Assembly (NCBI GenBank): GCA_014381825.1 | Contig: JACNKX010000152.1 | Coordinates: forward strand, 5,349-69,348 | DNA: 64,000 bases | Source of the DNA: Planctomycetota bacterium | Lineage (GTDB): Bacteria > Planctomycetota > Planctomycetia > Pirellulales > Pirellulaceae | Direction: 5' to 3' | Shown here: piece after piece, positions 25,631 through 35,104 of the stretch | Layout: each line of letters begins with the position of its first letter | How positions within the stretch are numbered: position 1 is the stretch's first letter | Translations under genes and position numbers: made by a program | The notes under the pieces: generated by a model | Database searches by the model: none | Told to the model about the DNA's origin: nothing | What the model saw: only the letters and a program-made list of their open reading frames with translations

Positions 25631-26623
25631 CTACGCTCGATCGATAGGAAACGCTATCACCTCGCTCAGGCAACTCGCACCCACGGCGAGCATGACGAGC
25701 CGATCAAACCCGAGGGCGACGCCGACGCAGTCTGGCAGTCCATGCTCCATCGCCGCAAGCAGTCGCGTTTCTTCCGGGAGCGTATATCGACCGTCGGCTT
25801 CTCGATGGCGATTCGTGTGCCGATTTCGTTCGCGAAGAACGCTCGCATCCTGCAACTCGTGATAGCCATTCGCCAATTCGACACCATTGACGTACAGCTC
25901 GAATCGTTCGGCTACGGGCGGTTGGTCGTTGCGCACCTGAGCTAGAGCCGCCTGAGATGCCGGATAGTCGTAAAGAATTTCTGGGCCTTCGACGCCAAGT
26001 TTCGGTTCGACGAGCGTCGCGAGTAGAAAATTCAGCCACTGGTCGCGATCGTCAATCGGCATCTTGTCCGGGATCGTGATGCCGTGCGACACCGCTGCGT
26101 TCTGAAGGTCGGTTGCTGTCGCCGAATGCGGATTGATATCAACGCATCGTTGAAACGCTTCGGCGTAGCTAACTTGAGACATGCGGTCAGCATCGAGCAA
26201 TTCGCATGCAAGCTCACCGAGCAACTTCATACCCGTCATCATCGAGTCGCCAACGCGATACCACTCGACAATCGTAAACTCAGGATTGTGTTGTTCGCCG
26301 CTCTCGCCTCCTCGAAACGCTCGTGTGACTTGGTAGATGCGTTCGGCCCCGGAGGCCAACAGTCGCTTCATCGCGAATTCAGGTGACGTCTGAAGCCACA
26401 TCCTTTTCCCAGCGTCGGGCGAACGCGCGTCGTCAAAAAGATTTACCTGCAATGGATCGAGATGACGATCGATAACCGTATCGGCGGAGAGTAGTGGGGT
26501 TTCTACTTCGAGAAAGTCCCGTTGCGCGAAAAACGAACGAAGTCGCGATAGCAGCCCGGCGCGAAGACGCAGACTCTCCCACGATGCAGTCGGTTGAAAG
26601 TCGGCTTTGTTGAGATCAGACAA
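25631..26623 (-). CDS. epmA: EF-P--(R)-beta-lysine ligase EpmA (GenX/PoxA/YjeA)
   Basis: 330 residues, the usual size for this class II LysRS-like enzyme without an anticodon-binding domain. Motif 2 region FRGGESGEQHNPEFTIVEWYR and motif 3 ALGFDRLVML are clear. It activates (R)-beta-lysine with ATP and attaches it to EF-P. It starts with TTG 26621-26623, 14 bases after the efp stop, so the two form one transcription unit. The partner mutase epmB is encoded divergently upstream of efp. Confidence 0.95.
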   Translation of the reverse strand: MSDLNKADFQPTASWESLRLRAGLLSRLRSFFAQRDFLEVETPLLSADTVIDRHLDPLQVNLFDDARSPDAGKRMWLQTSPEFAMKRLLASGAERIYQVTRAFRGGESGEQHNPEFTIVEWYRVGDSMMTGMKLLGELACELLDADRMSQVSYAEAFQRCVDINPHSATATDLQNAAVSHGITIPDKMPIDDRDQWLNFLLATLVEPKLGVEGPEILYDYPASQAALAQVRNDQPPVAERFELYVNGVELANGYHELQDASVLRERNRHTNRHREADGRYTLPEETRLLAAMEHGLPDCVGVALGFDRLVMLAVGASCLSEVIAFPIDRA

Positions 26624-26637
26624 GTCAGCACAACAAT

Positions 26638-27207
26638 TCAGTTGCTAACACGTTCAACATACGCCCCGGTTCGTGTGTCGATCTTTACCACGTTGCCTTC
26701 CTTGATGAAGATCGGAACCCCGAATTCGCCTCCCGTTTCCATCTTGGCAGGCTTGCTGACATTCGTTGCAGTGTCGCCTTTGGCACCAGGTTCGCATTCA
26801 ACGACGGTCAACTCGACGTGATTCGGAGGAGTCATCGCGATCGGGTTGTTGTTGTACAGAAGCATTGAGCAAGGCAAGCCTTCCTTTAAGAACTTCCAGT
26901 TTTCTTCCACCTGCTCTGTTGTCAGCTCGTATTGCTCATACGTTTTGTTGTCCATAAAGACGAACGTATCCGCTTGTCGGTACAGATACTGAGCGTCGAT
27001 CTCTTCGATATCCGCAGATTCCAATGTTTCGCCGCCACGATAGGTCTTGGAGATGATCGTGTTGCGGACAAGGTTACGGAGCTTGCATTCGTAGAGGGCG
27101 GCACCTTTGCCTGGCTTGCGAAAGTTCATTTCGATCATGGCGTACGGTTCACCTTCGATTTGAACTTTGAGACCCTTTTTGAATTCGCTGGTTTTATAAG
27201 TCGCCAC
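26638..27207 (-). CDS. efp: Translation elongation factor P
   Basis: 189 residues when started at GTG 27205-27207, giving MATYKTSEFKKGLKVQ as in other EF-Ps. With this start the modified lysine in FRKPGKGAA falls exactly at position 34, the known lysylation site. KOW-like domain I and the two OB domains are complete (GGEFGVPIFIKEGNVVKIDTRTGAYVERV). EF-P relieves ribosome stalling at polyproline. An AGGGAC lies about 11 bases upstream of the GTG. The frame is open further upstream but that part contains a tandem repeat and is leader sequence. Confidence 0.97.
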   Translation of the reverse strand: MATYKTSEFKKGLKVQIEGEPYAMIEMNFRKPGKGAALYECKLRNLVRNTIISKTYRGGETLESADIEEIDAQYLYRQADTFVFMDNKTYEQYELTTEQVEENWKFLKEGLPCSMLLYNNNPIAMTPPNHVELTVVECEPGAKGDTATNVSKPAKMETGGEFGVPIFIKEGNVVKIDTRTGAYVERVSN

Positions 27208-27223
27208 GTCTATGGTCCCTATG

Positions 27224-27253
27224 TTTCTGCAATGAGTTATTTCTGCAATGAGT
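27224..27253 (-). repeat. 14-bp direct repeat in the efp leader
   Basis: TTTCTGCAATGAGT (plus strand) occurs at 27224-27237 and again at 27240-27253, a 16-base period, directly upstream of the efp ribosome-binding region. It may be a recent slippage duplication or a tandem operator. Confidence 0.85.
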
Positions 27254-27325
27254 GAATTCGCGTCATTAACGCACGAATCAGAGCCCAACGGGTGCGGGGC
27301 ATGCCGAGTCGAGCGTATGCTCGCA

Positions 27326-27348
27326 TAGGTCGGTAGTTCTACCGCCTA
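27326..27348. other. Inverted repeat in the efp-epmB divergent region
   Basis: TAGG-T-CGGTAG pairs with CTACCG-CCTA: a ten-pair stem with one bulged T and a very short loop. It sits between the divergent efp and epmB genes; it could be an operator or a leader hairpin. No poly-T follows on the plus strand. Confidence 0.3.
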
Positions 27349-27443
27349 CTTCGTTTTGGATGCTCGGAGAGTTATTCTGATTGCCGAATTGCAAGTCGCA
27401 TCGGCGTTTGCATGACTGAGACCTGCTTACGAAGAAACGAGTC

Positions 27444-28466
27444 ATGGCAATTGTAGCTTCCGATCTCAGTTCTGTCCGCGCCACTGCCTGCAGGCCTCAA
27501 TCTTGGCAGGCGGCCATGAAATCTGCGATTCGCGACGCGGGTGAGCTTTGTCGCGAATTAGAATTACCCGCCGATTTGGCCAGCATGGCGGCCGCCGCTT
27601 CGTTTCGGGTTTTTGCGCCACGCGGGTACGTCGCCAAGATGGTTCCCGGTGATCCAGACGACCCGCTCTTGCTTCAAGTACTCCCGCGCGTCGCGGAGAC
27701 AAGCGACGCCTCCGGCTTCGTGCAGGATCCGGTCGGCGATTTGGATGCCTCCCGTGCGCCGGGACTGATCCAAAAGTATCGGGGGCGAGTCTTGCTCATC
27801 GCAACCGGTGCCTGTGCGGTCCATTGTCGATACTGTTTCCGGCGACACTTTCCTTACGAAGCCACACCGCGAACGCTTGAAGCATGGCGACCGGCTATTG
27901 ACCAGATTTCCAAGGACAACTCTATCGAAGAAGTCATTTTGAGCGGTGGTGATCCGTTGACCCTTGTCGATAGCTTGCTCGAACAACTCGTCGGCGAGTT
28001 AGAACGGATTCCTCATCTCAAGAGACTACGAATTCACTCACGGCTGCCGGTTGTGATCCCGGAGCGAGTGTCGGACGAGTTGCTCGCGTGGTTGACTGGC
28101 TCGCGGCTAACTCCGTTCGTGGTAATCCACTCGAATCACGCCCGTGAGATTCAAGGCGACGTTGCCACAGCCCTGTCGAAGCTGATACACGCCGGTATCC
28201 CGGTGCTTAATCAATCGGTCCTACTTCGTGGTGTCAACGACGATGTCGAGTCGCTTGTCGAGTTGTCTCGAGCTTTGGTGAATCTTCGCGTAGTCCCCTA
28301 CTATCTGCATCAGCTAGATCGGGTCGCAGGAGCTACACACTTCGAAGTACCAGTCGATCGTGGACTTCAATTAATCGAACAACTTCGTTCACAACTACCC
28401 GGTTATGCGGTGCCTCGCTATGTCCAGGAGATCGCCGGTGAACTGAGTAAACGAGTCTTGGCGTGA
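27444..28466 (+). CDS. epmB: EF-P beta-lysylation protein EpmB (lysine 2,3-aminomutase-like radical SAM)
   Basis: 340 residues. The radical-SAM cluster motif is CAVHCRYCF (CxxxCxxC). LSGGDPL and the C-terminal region with the PLP-site lysine (EIAGELSKRVL) are present, as in YjeK/EpmB. It converts (S)-alpha-lysine to (R)-beta-lysine, the substrate of EpmA. It is divergent from efp-epmA across about 235 bases. The short length without an extra C-terminal zinc domain favours EpmB over the catabolic lysine aminomutase. Confidence 0.93.
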   Translation: MAIVASDLSSVRATACRPQSWQAAMKSAIRDAGELCRELELPADLASMAAAASFRVFAPRGYVAKMVPGDPDDPLLLQVLPRVAETSDASGFVQDPVGDLDASRAPGLIQKYRGRVLLIATGACAVHCRYCFRRHFPYEATPRTLEAWRPAIDQISKDNSIEEVILSGGDPLTLVDSLLEQLVGELERIPHLKRLRIHSRLPVVIPERVSDELLAWLTGSRLTPFVVIHSNHAREIQGDVATALSKLIHAGIPVLNQSVLLRGVNDDVESLVELSRALVNLRVVPYYLHQLDRVAGATHFEVPVDRGLQLIEQLRSQLPGYAVPRYVQEIAGELSKRVLA

Positions 28467-28605
28467 ACGTAGTTGCACTAGCAATCAGGGAGTCGTTCAG
28501 CGACGCAGCTTTACTCCGGGTCGACCATGACGATAGGATTACGCCTATCAATGGACTTAATACTCCCGCGCCCAAAGTCATCGGACACCACAATCGGAAT
28601 GGAAC

Positions 28606-29991
28606 ATGCCTCCCCGTAATCTGACGATCATCTTCTTTGCCGCGATCCTATCACTGATCTGCTATCACAAGGCCGAACGCAATCGCTACGCGTCGGGCAT
28701 CGCGGATGCGATGGATTTAGTCTCGGAGTATTACGTCGAAGACGTCGATTCACGAACCCTCTTCGAGGACGCAATGGCAGGAATGGTGTCGGGGCTGGAT
28801 CAATATTCGGCGTACATCGGTCCGGATTCGTTAAACCAAATGAACGCCAGTCTCGACCAAGAGTTCGGTGGGGTCGGGGTGGAAGTTGAAAAGAAGGAAA
28901 CCGATCAGCCGTTGCTCGTGCTGAGCCCCCTCGTTGGCACGCCCGCCTATCGCGCTGGTATCCACGCAGGTGATCGTGTGATCGCTGTCGACGGCGAAGG
29001 CATGATCGGACTTCACTTGAACGATGCGGTGAAGCTAATGCGAGGCAAACCGGGATCTGAGATTATTTTGACGATCGAGCGCAACGGGCGCGATGAACCA
29101 TTCGACGTGAAGATCGTTCGCGAAGTGATTTTGGTCGATTCGGTGCTTGGTGATACGCGGCGAGCCGATGGTTCGTGGGACTTTCACTTAGAAGAGAACC
29201 CGCGCATCGGCTATTTGAGATTGACGACGTTTGGCCAACACACCGTTGAAGAAGTTGCCGGTGTCTTGGAGTCGACTAACGAGCGAAGTGGCTTTGAAGC
29301 GATCATCATGGACCTGCGTGGCAACGCCGGAGGGTTACTCGACGCAGCCGTTGATATGTGCGATCTGTTCGTCGAAGATGGACGAATTGTCAGCACGAAC
29401 GGACGACACGGCAAGTTGCGAAGCAGTTACGATGCAACTCCCAATATTGTCGTTCCTAAAGACATTCCGATGGTGGTGTTGGTGAATAACTTTTCGGCCA
29501 GCGCCAGCGAGATTGTCGCCGCCTGCCTGCAGGACCATCAACGAGCGATCGTCGTCGGCGAACGCACTTGGGGTAAAGGAACCGTGCAAAACATCCTTGA
29601 CCTCGAAGGTGGACAGAGTGCGTTGAAGCTGACAACCGCCACTTACTGGCGCCCCAGTGGGAAGAACATCCACCGCCGTAAAGACGCCGCGGAAGAAGAA
29701 GCTTGGGGCGTACGACCGAACGAAAACTACGAAGTGGCCATTCCGGAAGAAATCGTCGAGAAGGTCTATCTGCACCGCCGACAACGCGACCGCTACCAGC
29801 TGGCACCAGAGGAATCAGAAGCCGAAGTCGATCTCGACGATGCAACGACGCCCGAAGACGAAGTTGCCGACGATCCTCAACTTCGTCGCGCGATCGACTA
29901 CCTCAATGAACGCCTACGAAACAAGGACGCCGCCACGCAAACAGCTTCAAGGCAAATTCGAAAGCTCCTCGATCTTCGTGTCAAAGCTTAA
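28606..29991 (+). CDS. S41-family C-terminal processing protease (CtpA-like)
   Basis: 461 residues. An N-terminal signal anchor (LTIIFFAAILSLICYH) is followed by a PDZ domain (~85-170, FGGVGVEVEKK ... GIHAGDRVIAVDGE) and the S41 core with NNFSASASEIVAACLQ (Ser) and GERTWGKGTVQ (Lys), the Ser-Lys dyad. It should cleave C-termini of periplasmic proteins. The C-terminus carries an acidic extension. Its 3' end overlaps the end of the convergent small secreted protein gene by 45 bases. Confidence 0.92.
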   Translation: MPPRNLTIIFFAAILSLICYHKAERNRYASGIADAMDLVSEYYVEDVDSRTLFEDAMAGMVSGLDQYSAYIGPDSLNQMNASLDQEFGGVGVEVEKKETDQPLLVLSPLVGTPAYRAGIHAGDRVIAVDGEGMIGLHLNDAVKLMRGKPGSEIILTIERNGRDEPFDVKIVREVILVDSVLGDTRRADGSWDFHLEENPRIGYLRLTTFGQHTVEEVAGVLESTNERSGFEAIIMDLRGNAGGLLDAAVDMCDLFVEDGRIVSTNGRHGKLRSSYDATPNIVVPKDIPMVVLVNNFSASASEIVAACLQDHQRAIVVGERTWGKGTVQNILDLEGGQSALKLTTATYWRPSGKNIHRRKDAAEEEAWGVRPNENYEVAIPEEIVEKVYLHRRQRDRYQLAPEESEAEVDLDDATTPEDEVADDPQLRRAIDYLNERLRNKDAATQTASRQIRKLLDLRVKA

Positions 29992-30429
29992 CCGAACAAC
30001 GAACCAATCAACACGTTCAGCCGCTTCGATTGGCGGGCGGTAGAAGGCAATTCGCCAGACGATCGGAAATCGCTCCGTCTCGTATAAGAACGTTAGAAAC
30101 GTCAAGTCGTCGCCGACTTGTTTAACGTGAACTTGCTTGGCAACCAGAAAGCGACCGTAAGACGCTTCAATCATCTTGTAGCTTTCCACAAAAGTATCCA
30201 GTTGCTCGGGCCGCTTGACGAGAAGCGGGCTGTCGTTCAACAAATCGTTAAACGCCGCCTCGGCATTGACGCTTGGATCTTCCAGGTTGTTAAAAAAGCT
30301 TTGAACTCGCACAACGAGATCACTCGTAGCAGTTGCCTCACTGTCGGCAGACGTTTGAGCCGAGACCTGTGAGATCGCGCCGCTCACGATGAGGAATAAC
30401 AACAAGAAGATGAATTTCGGATAGGACAT
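29947..30429 (-). CDS. Small secreted protein of unknown function
   Basis: 160 residues with a clear signal peptide (MSYPKFIFLLLFLIVSGAI ... VSAQ). The mature part (~30-160) is a compact alpha/beta domain: VVRVQSFFNNLEDPSVNAEA, LLVKRPEQLDTFVESYKM, VDWFVVRLSFDTKIEEL. I do not recognise the family; the pattern resembles small SnoaL/DUF-type secreted proteins. The start 30427-30429 was chosen for the signal peptide; it lies 60 bases after the folC stop in the same direction, so it may be co-transcribed with folC. Confidence 0.7.
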   Translation of the reverse strand: MSYPKFIFLLLFLIVSGAISQVSAQTSADSEATATSDLVVRVQSFFNNLEDPSVNAEAAFNDLLNDSPLLVKRPEQLDTFVESYKMIEASYGRFLVAKQVHVKQVGDDLTFLTFLYETERFPIVWRIAFYRPPIEAAERVDWFVVRLSFDTKIEELSNLP

Positions 30430-30488
30430 CGTAGGGGCCTCGACACTGTAGAATGTTGAACTTGGAAATTGACTCCCGACAGAATGAC

Positions 30489-31916
30489 TCACCCGACTCC
30501 AATCGGTTGATTGCCTACGACGATGGGTCGCATTTCGGCGGCAAGGAAGAACGATCCCGTTACACAAATAAGTTGCTCAGGCGTCATGTCAGCTTGACAC
30601 TTTTGCCATGCCGCGACAGGCGACTCACACATAAACACTTCCGGCATGGGGCTTGACTCGTCTCGTAGTTTCTCAACCAACTCCAGAAGTCTTTCCGGCG
30701 TGACGCTCCGTGGATTATCAACGTAACGCGTCAGGACGATCCTTTCGAATCGTGGCAGTAGTCGTCGTAACATGCCAGTTACATCTTTGTCACGCGTTGC
30801 AGCAAAGATCAAGGTTCGCCGCGCGTTGCCAAAAGATTCGTCAAGTACCGCCAGCATCGCATCGATCGAAGCGACGTTGTGGGCGGTATCGAGAATGACG
30901 ACCGGATTACGCGACACGACTTCGATTCGCGCGCGACAGCGAGCCGTCGCAATACCTTGCCGAATCGCTGACTCCGGGACGTTCCAGCCATCTGCCTGCA
31001 AGCGACGCAGCGCTGCAATCGCAATGGCAGCGTTCGTCGCTTGATGCGAACCAAGCATCCCGACCGAAACCGCGTCCAAACGCGTCTCGTCTCGCGACAA
31101 AAAGTCGCGGTAGTTTATCGAGCCGCCGGACTCACCAAGTGAATCTCGAGGCGGTGCGGTGTATTGGAAATCGAAGTCTTCGCCAATCCGATGCAGCGGG
31201 GCACTGCGTTCGATCGCGATATCTCGGATGGCGTTCAACGGTTCATCGTCCGTCACGCCACAAATGAGTGGGACGCCGGGCTTAATGATTCCGGCTTTCT
31301 CGCGAGCGATTTCCCCTAGCGTACGCCCAAGTTGCTGAACGTGATCAAAGCTGATCGACGTTATTACAGTGACGACTGGCCGACAGATATTTGTTGAATC
31401 GAGGCGACCTCCGAGGCCGACCTCGAGGACTGCGGCATCAACGTCGCGGCGGGAAAAGTGGAGCATCGCCATCGCAGTCGTGATCTCGAAGAAGGTGGCG
31501 TCCCCAAACAGATCATTCTGTGGAGTCTCGTCATCGAGCTTTGCGACGATCGGGCGGAGGGCGTCGACCAACTCAACCAGTTCGGCGGCCGTACAACGGA
31601 CGCCGTCGATGCTAATTCGCTCCTCCAGTCGCTCCAGATGCGGCGACGTGTAAACTCCGGTTCGATAACCAGCGGCAGTCAGCGCGGCTGCGATCATTGC
31701 GGCCGTCGAGCCCTTGCCCTTGGTGCCGGCAATATGAACGGCCTGCAGCGAGTCTTGGGGATTCCCCAAGCCGTTGAGAAGCAAGCGCATTCGATCCAGG
31801 TTCAAATGCGAGGGAACAGGAACACCTCGCGCCGTCCGTTCGTAATTGATTCGTCCGTAAAGGAATTCCAGAGCAGACCGGTATTTCTCATCACGAACGC
31901 TCGCGGATCCATCCAT
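30489..31916 (-). CDS. folC: Bifunctional dihydrofolate synthase / folylpolyglutamate synthase
   Basis: 475 residues. ATP-binding loop VHIAGTKGKGSTAAMIAAAL, then YTSPHLERLEERISI, the Mur-ligase central domain (VGLGGRLDSTN, ITSISFDHVQQLG) and C-terminal ligase domain (VILDTAHNVASIDAML). It adds glutamate to dihydropteroate and to folates in the cytoplasm. Length and all motifs are standard. It is divergent from the ABC operon. Confidence 0.95.
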   Translation of the reverse strand: MDGSASVRDEKYRSALEFLYGRINYERTARGVPVPSHLNLDRMRLLLNGLGNPQDSLQAVHIAGTKGKGSTAAMIAAALTAAGYRTGVYTSPHLERLEERISIDGVRCTAAELVELVDALRPIVAKLDDETPQNDLFGDATFFEITTAMAMLHFSRRDVDAAVLEVGLGGRLDSTNICRPVVTVITSISFDHVQQLGRTLGEIAREKAGIIKPGVPLICGVTDDEPLNAIRDIAIERSAPLHRIGEDFDFQYTAPPRDSLGESGGSINYRDFLSRDETRLDAVSVGMLGSHQATNAAIAIAALRRLQADGWNVPESAIRQGIATARCRARIEVVSRNPVVILDTAHNVASIDAMLAVLDESFGNARRTLIFAATRDKDVTGMLRRLLPRFERIVLTRYVDNPRSVTPERLLELVEKLRDESSPMPEVFMCESPVAAWQKCQADMTPEQLICVTGSFFLAAEMRPIVVGNQPIGVG

Positions 31917-32276
31917 TCGTAAGGCCTGAACGGGAAAGAGAGAGTAAAGAGGCAGTTTATCCGGAACTTCCCAAGTTGTCAGCGAACCGAGCGGTCAATC
32001 GCTGTCGTGAATCGAGTCCGCGATCCTTGCGACAGCGCGACGGCCAATTTATAGTGGAACTAGAGGCATCGCCCGCCGCCAGTTCAATCGAACCGAAACT
32101 CTGGCGTACTGGCTCTGGTCGGGACCGGCTGCTCGCCGCACGCGCGATTTTCCGCTCCCGGATTGAACCCTTCTGACAGCACGTTCGTACACACAAAACC
32201 TGTTTATATAGACAAATACGACGGATCGCTGTCATTCTCGTAATATCTTGTTCCTCCCAGTACAAAGTGGATTCTC
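31917..32276. other. Divergent intergenic region between folC and the ABC operon
   Basis: 360 bases expected to hold promoters for both directions. One sigma-70-like element is visible (32027-32055, listed separately). Short minus- and plus-strand open frames here show no protein-like features. Confidence 0.4.
32027..32055 (+). promoter_or_regulatory. Candidate sigma-70-type promoter for the ABC operon
   Basis: TTGCGA (32027-32032), 17-base spacer, TATAGT (32050-32055). Four of six and five of six positions fit the -35 and -10 consensus. It would leave a ~215-base leader before the ABC ATPase start, which is long, so the call is tentative. Confidence 0.3.
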
Positions 32277-33215
32277 ATGGCAGATCAAGTCGCTGAGGCA
32301 GCTCCGTCTTCGGCGGACGACAAGCCTCAGGCCGAGTCGGACGTCGTCATCGAAACCCGAAACCTCAGCAAGGTTTATCGCGATTTCTGGGGCCGCCAGA
32401 AAGTACAGGCTCTAAAGGCTCTTGACCTGGAAGTCCGAAAGGGCGAAATCTTTGGCCTGCTCGGCCCGAACGGCTCTGGCAAGTCCACCACGATCAAGCT
32501 GCTACTTGGTTTGCTATTTCCCACCAGCGGCGAAGCGCTGATTTTCGGGAGAGACTCAAGTGACGTCGGCAAGAACGAGCGAATCGGCTACCTGCCCGAA
32601 GAGTCTTATTTGTACAAATTCCTGAACGCGGTCGAGACGCTCGACTTCTATGGTCGCTTGTTTGATATGCCAGCCGACGTGCGAGCCGATCGTGTGAACG
32701 AGCTGATCACCATGGTCGGGCTCGACTGGGCGAAACGACGCCAATTGAAGGAATACTCGAAAGGCATGACTCGGCGTATCGGCTTGGCTCAAGCCTTGAT
32801 CAACGATCCCGAGCTGGTGCTGCTCGACGAACCAACCTCTGGCCTCGATCCGCTCGGTACTCGAGAGATGAAGGATCTGATTCTACGGCTTCGAGACGAA
32901 GGAAAGACTGTCGTGATGTGCAGCCACCTGTTAGCGGACGTCCAGGATGTCTGCGACCGCATTGCGATTCTGCATCAAGGCGAACTGAAAGAACTTGGCC
33001 GCGTCGACACTCTGCTCACCGTAAAGGATATGACGCAAGTACGAGCCGAGAGTCTCACAAAAGAAGCCGAAGAGGAAATTCGCGCGGTGATCGAGAAGCA
33101 CGGCGGCAATCTCGTGGCCATGGAAAACCCAACCACGACGCTGGAGGAGCTATTCCTCAATATCGTCCGTGACAGCGACGAAAAGCCTGGCCGTCGTTCG
33201 ACGCAGGACGGTTAA
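32277..33215 (+). CDS. ABC transporter ATP-binding protein
   Basis: 312 residues. Walker [10 protein letters not shown] (~63), signature [13 protein letters not shown] (a variant of LSGGQ), Walker [14 protein letters not shown], and H-loop VVMCSHLL. It is of the ABC-2 exporter ATPase type, with a ~25-residue hydrophilic N-terminal extension ([17 protein letters not shown]). It should drive the permease encoded next (83-base gap). The third gene overlaps the permease by four bases, so the three form an operon. Confidence 0.93.
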   Translation: MADQVAEAAPSSADDKPQAESDVVIETRNLSKVYRDFWGRQKVQALKALDLEVRKGEIFGLLGPNGSGKSTTIKLLLGLLFPTSGEALIFGRDSSDVGKNERIGYLPEESYLYKFLNAVETLDFYGRLFDMPADVRADRVNELITMVGLDWAKRRQLKEYSKGMTRRIGLAQALINDPELVLLDEPTSGLDPLGTREMKDLILRLRDEGKTVVMCSHLLADVQDVCDRIAILHQGELKELGRVDTLLTVKDMTQVRAESLTKEAEEEIRAVIEKHGGNLVAMENPTTTLEELFLNIVRDSDEKPGRRSTQDG

Positions 33216-33298
33216 CGACATCCTCGCCAACGGCATCGCAGCCTAGGCGTTCATCTATTCTTTCTCTATGAGATTGCTTCGAGGCACCGTCAGACGTC

Positions 33299-35104
33299 AT
33301 GACATTTGATCAAGGTATTCCAGATTTCGGTGAGTGGTTGTTCGGAGGATTCGTCGTCTCGTTAATCCGCGTGGCGCTGTTGATTGTCGGCGGTTTTCTC
33401 ATCGGGTTCCTAATTTCTTCAGCTCGTCGCGGGCCGGTTGAAGGTTTTTACTCAGTTTCGAAGGTGATCGCCAGCAGCGTTGTCGACCTCATCAACTGGT
33501 CAGTGCCACGAACAATCGCGATGGCAATGCTCGCCGTTCAAGAGGCGATACGACGTCGCGTGTTAATCGCGTTTGTTGTCTTCGTCGTGATCATTCTGTT
33601 TGCGGGGTGGTACCTCGACGTTCAAAGCGACAATCCCGCGCGACTGTACCTGAGCTTTGTGTTAACCGCTTCCAACTACTTAGTGGTCTTGTTGGCTCTG
33701 TTTCTCAGCACATTTAGTTTGCCGGCTGACATCAAGAACCGCACGATCTATACGGTGGTGACTAAACCAGTTCGTTCTTGGGAGATCGTGCTCGGACGTA
33801 TCTTGGGATTCGTGACCGTCGGAACAATGCTGCTGGTGCCGATGGCAATCGTCAGTTACTTCTTCGTGGCACGGGGGTTGAGTCACGACCATACGGTCGC
33901 ACAAGTCGAAGCCGCCAGCGCTGGTGACGTGACGCATGAAGGCGAAACATCTTTCGACAGCCATCATCGTCACACTTTCAAAATGTATAGCGATGGTACG
34001 GGCGAAACGGATGTTGTCACGAGCCATTGGCACCAAGTCACGAAAAGCGGTGATGGTGATTCCGCGGCTTACGAATTTGGGCCGCCGATCGGTTTGCTTC
34101 AAGCACGTGTGCCAGTCTTTGGCAGTCTAAGATTCAAAGACCGCGCAGGTGCCGATACTGCCAAGGGTATCAACGTCGGACACGAGTGGTCCTATCGAAG
34201 TTACATTGAAGGCGGCACGCTGGCCGCGGCGATTTGGACCTTTGAAGGAGTCACTCCGCAACGTTATCCCGACGGATTCGACTTAGAAATGAATTTGCGT
34301 GTCTTCCGGACTTTCAAGGGTGACATGGAGAAAGGCATTCTCGGTTCGATCGTCCTTCGAAACCCCGACCCAAGTGCAAAAGTTCGTCGCAGTGAAGCAA
34401 TCAACTTTACGGCGAAAGAGTTTTCCTCCGACAAGCAGACCATTCCCAAGAGTATTCGCGTCGTCGACAACCAAGACGGCAGCATACGAGACGGAGACTT
34501 ATTCGATTTGGTTGACAGCGAAGGTCAAATCGAAGTTTGGGTTCAGTGCGGCGAACGGGCCCAGTATTACGGCATGGCCGAACGAGACGTCTATATCCTT
34601 GATCACGACGCACCGTTTATCGCGAATCTCGCCAAGGGATACGTCGGAATTTGGCTCCAAATGGTCATGGTGACTGCTTTCGGTGTAATGTTCAGCACGT
34701 TTCTCAGCGGTGCTGTTGCGATGATGGCAACTTTGTCGAGCATCGTCATCGGTTATTTTTCCACATTCATATTGGACGTCGCTACCGGTACTCAACAGGG
34801 TGGCGGTCCGCTCGAAGCCCTATACCGCATCCTCACTCAATCAAACGTTCAAGTGGATTTGGAGATCGGTCAGGCACCGACTTCAGTCATCCAAGGCTTC
34901 GATATGGTGTTCATGATGTTCATGCGAGCCATGGCCGGCCTTCTGCCTAACTACAGCAAATTCAGCACGACACAGTACGTTGCCTACGGATACAATATCG
35001 ATGGGACGCTGTTGAGCATCCAGCTCATCACCGCGTTCTGTTATGTCTTCGGTGTATCTCTCATCGCGTATTATCTTCTCAAAAATCGGGAAATCGCGGC
35101 ATGA
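33299..35104 (+). CDS. ABC-2-type transporter permease with a large extracytoplasmic domain
   Basis: 601 residues. Membrane helices occur near 15-40, 75-110, 115-145 and 175-195, then a long hydrophilic region (~200-450, with a His/Asp-rich patch EGETSFDSHHRHTFKMYSDG), then four to five C-terminal helices. The phrase TIYTVVTKPVRSWEIVLGRILG is typical of ABC-2 permeases of the gliding/multidrug type. The substrate is unknown. Last codons overlap the next start (ATGA). Confidence 0.85.
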   Translation: MTFDQGIPDFGEWLFGGFVVSLIRVALLIVGGFLIGFLISSARRGPVEGFYSVSKVIASSVVDLINWSVPRTIAMAMLAVQEAIRRRVLIAFVVFVVIILFAGWYLDVQSDNPARLYLSFVLTASNYLVVLLALFLSTFSLPADIKNRTIYTVVTKPVRSWEIVLGRILGFVTVGTMLLVPMAIVSYFFVARGLSHDHTVAQVEAASAGDVTHEGETSFDSHHRHTFKMYSDGTGETDVVTSHWHQVTKSGDGDSAAYEFGPPIGLLQARVPVFGSLRFKDRAGADTAKGINVGHEWSYRSYIEGGTLAAAIWTFEGVTPQRYPDGFDLEMNLRVFRTFKGDMEKGILGSIVLRNPDPSAKVRRSEAINFTAKEFSSDKQTIPKSIRVVDNQDGSIRDGDLFDLVDSEGQIEVWVQCGERAQYYGMAERDVYILDHDAPFIANLAKGYVGIWLQMVMVTAFGVMFSTFLSGAVAMMATLSSIVIGYFSTFILDVATGTQQGGGPLEALYRILTQSNVQVDLEIGQAPTSVIQGFDMVFMMFMRAMAGLLPNYSKFSTTQYVAYGYNIDGTLLSIQLITAFCYVFGVSLIAYYLLKNREIAA

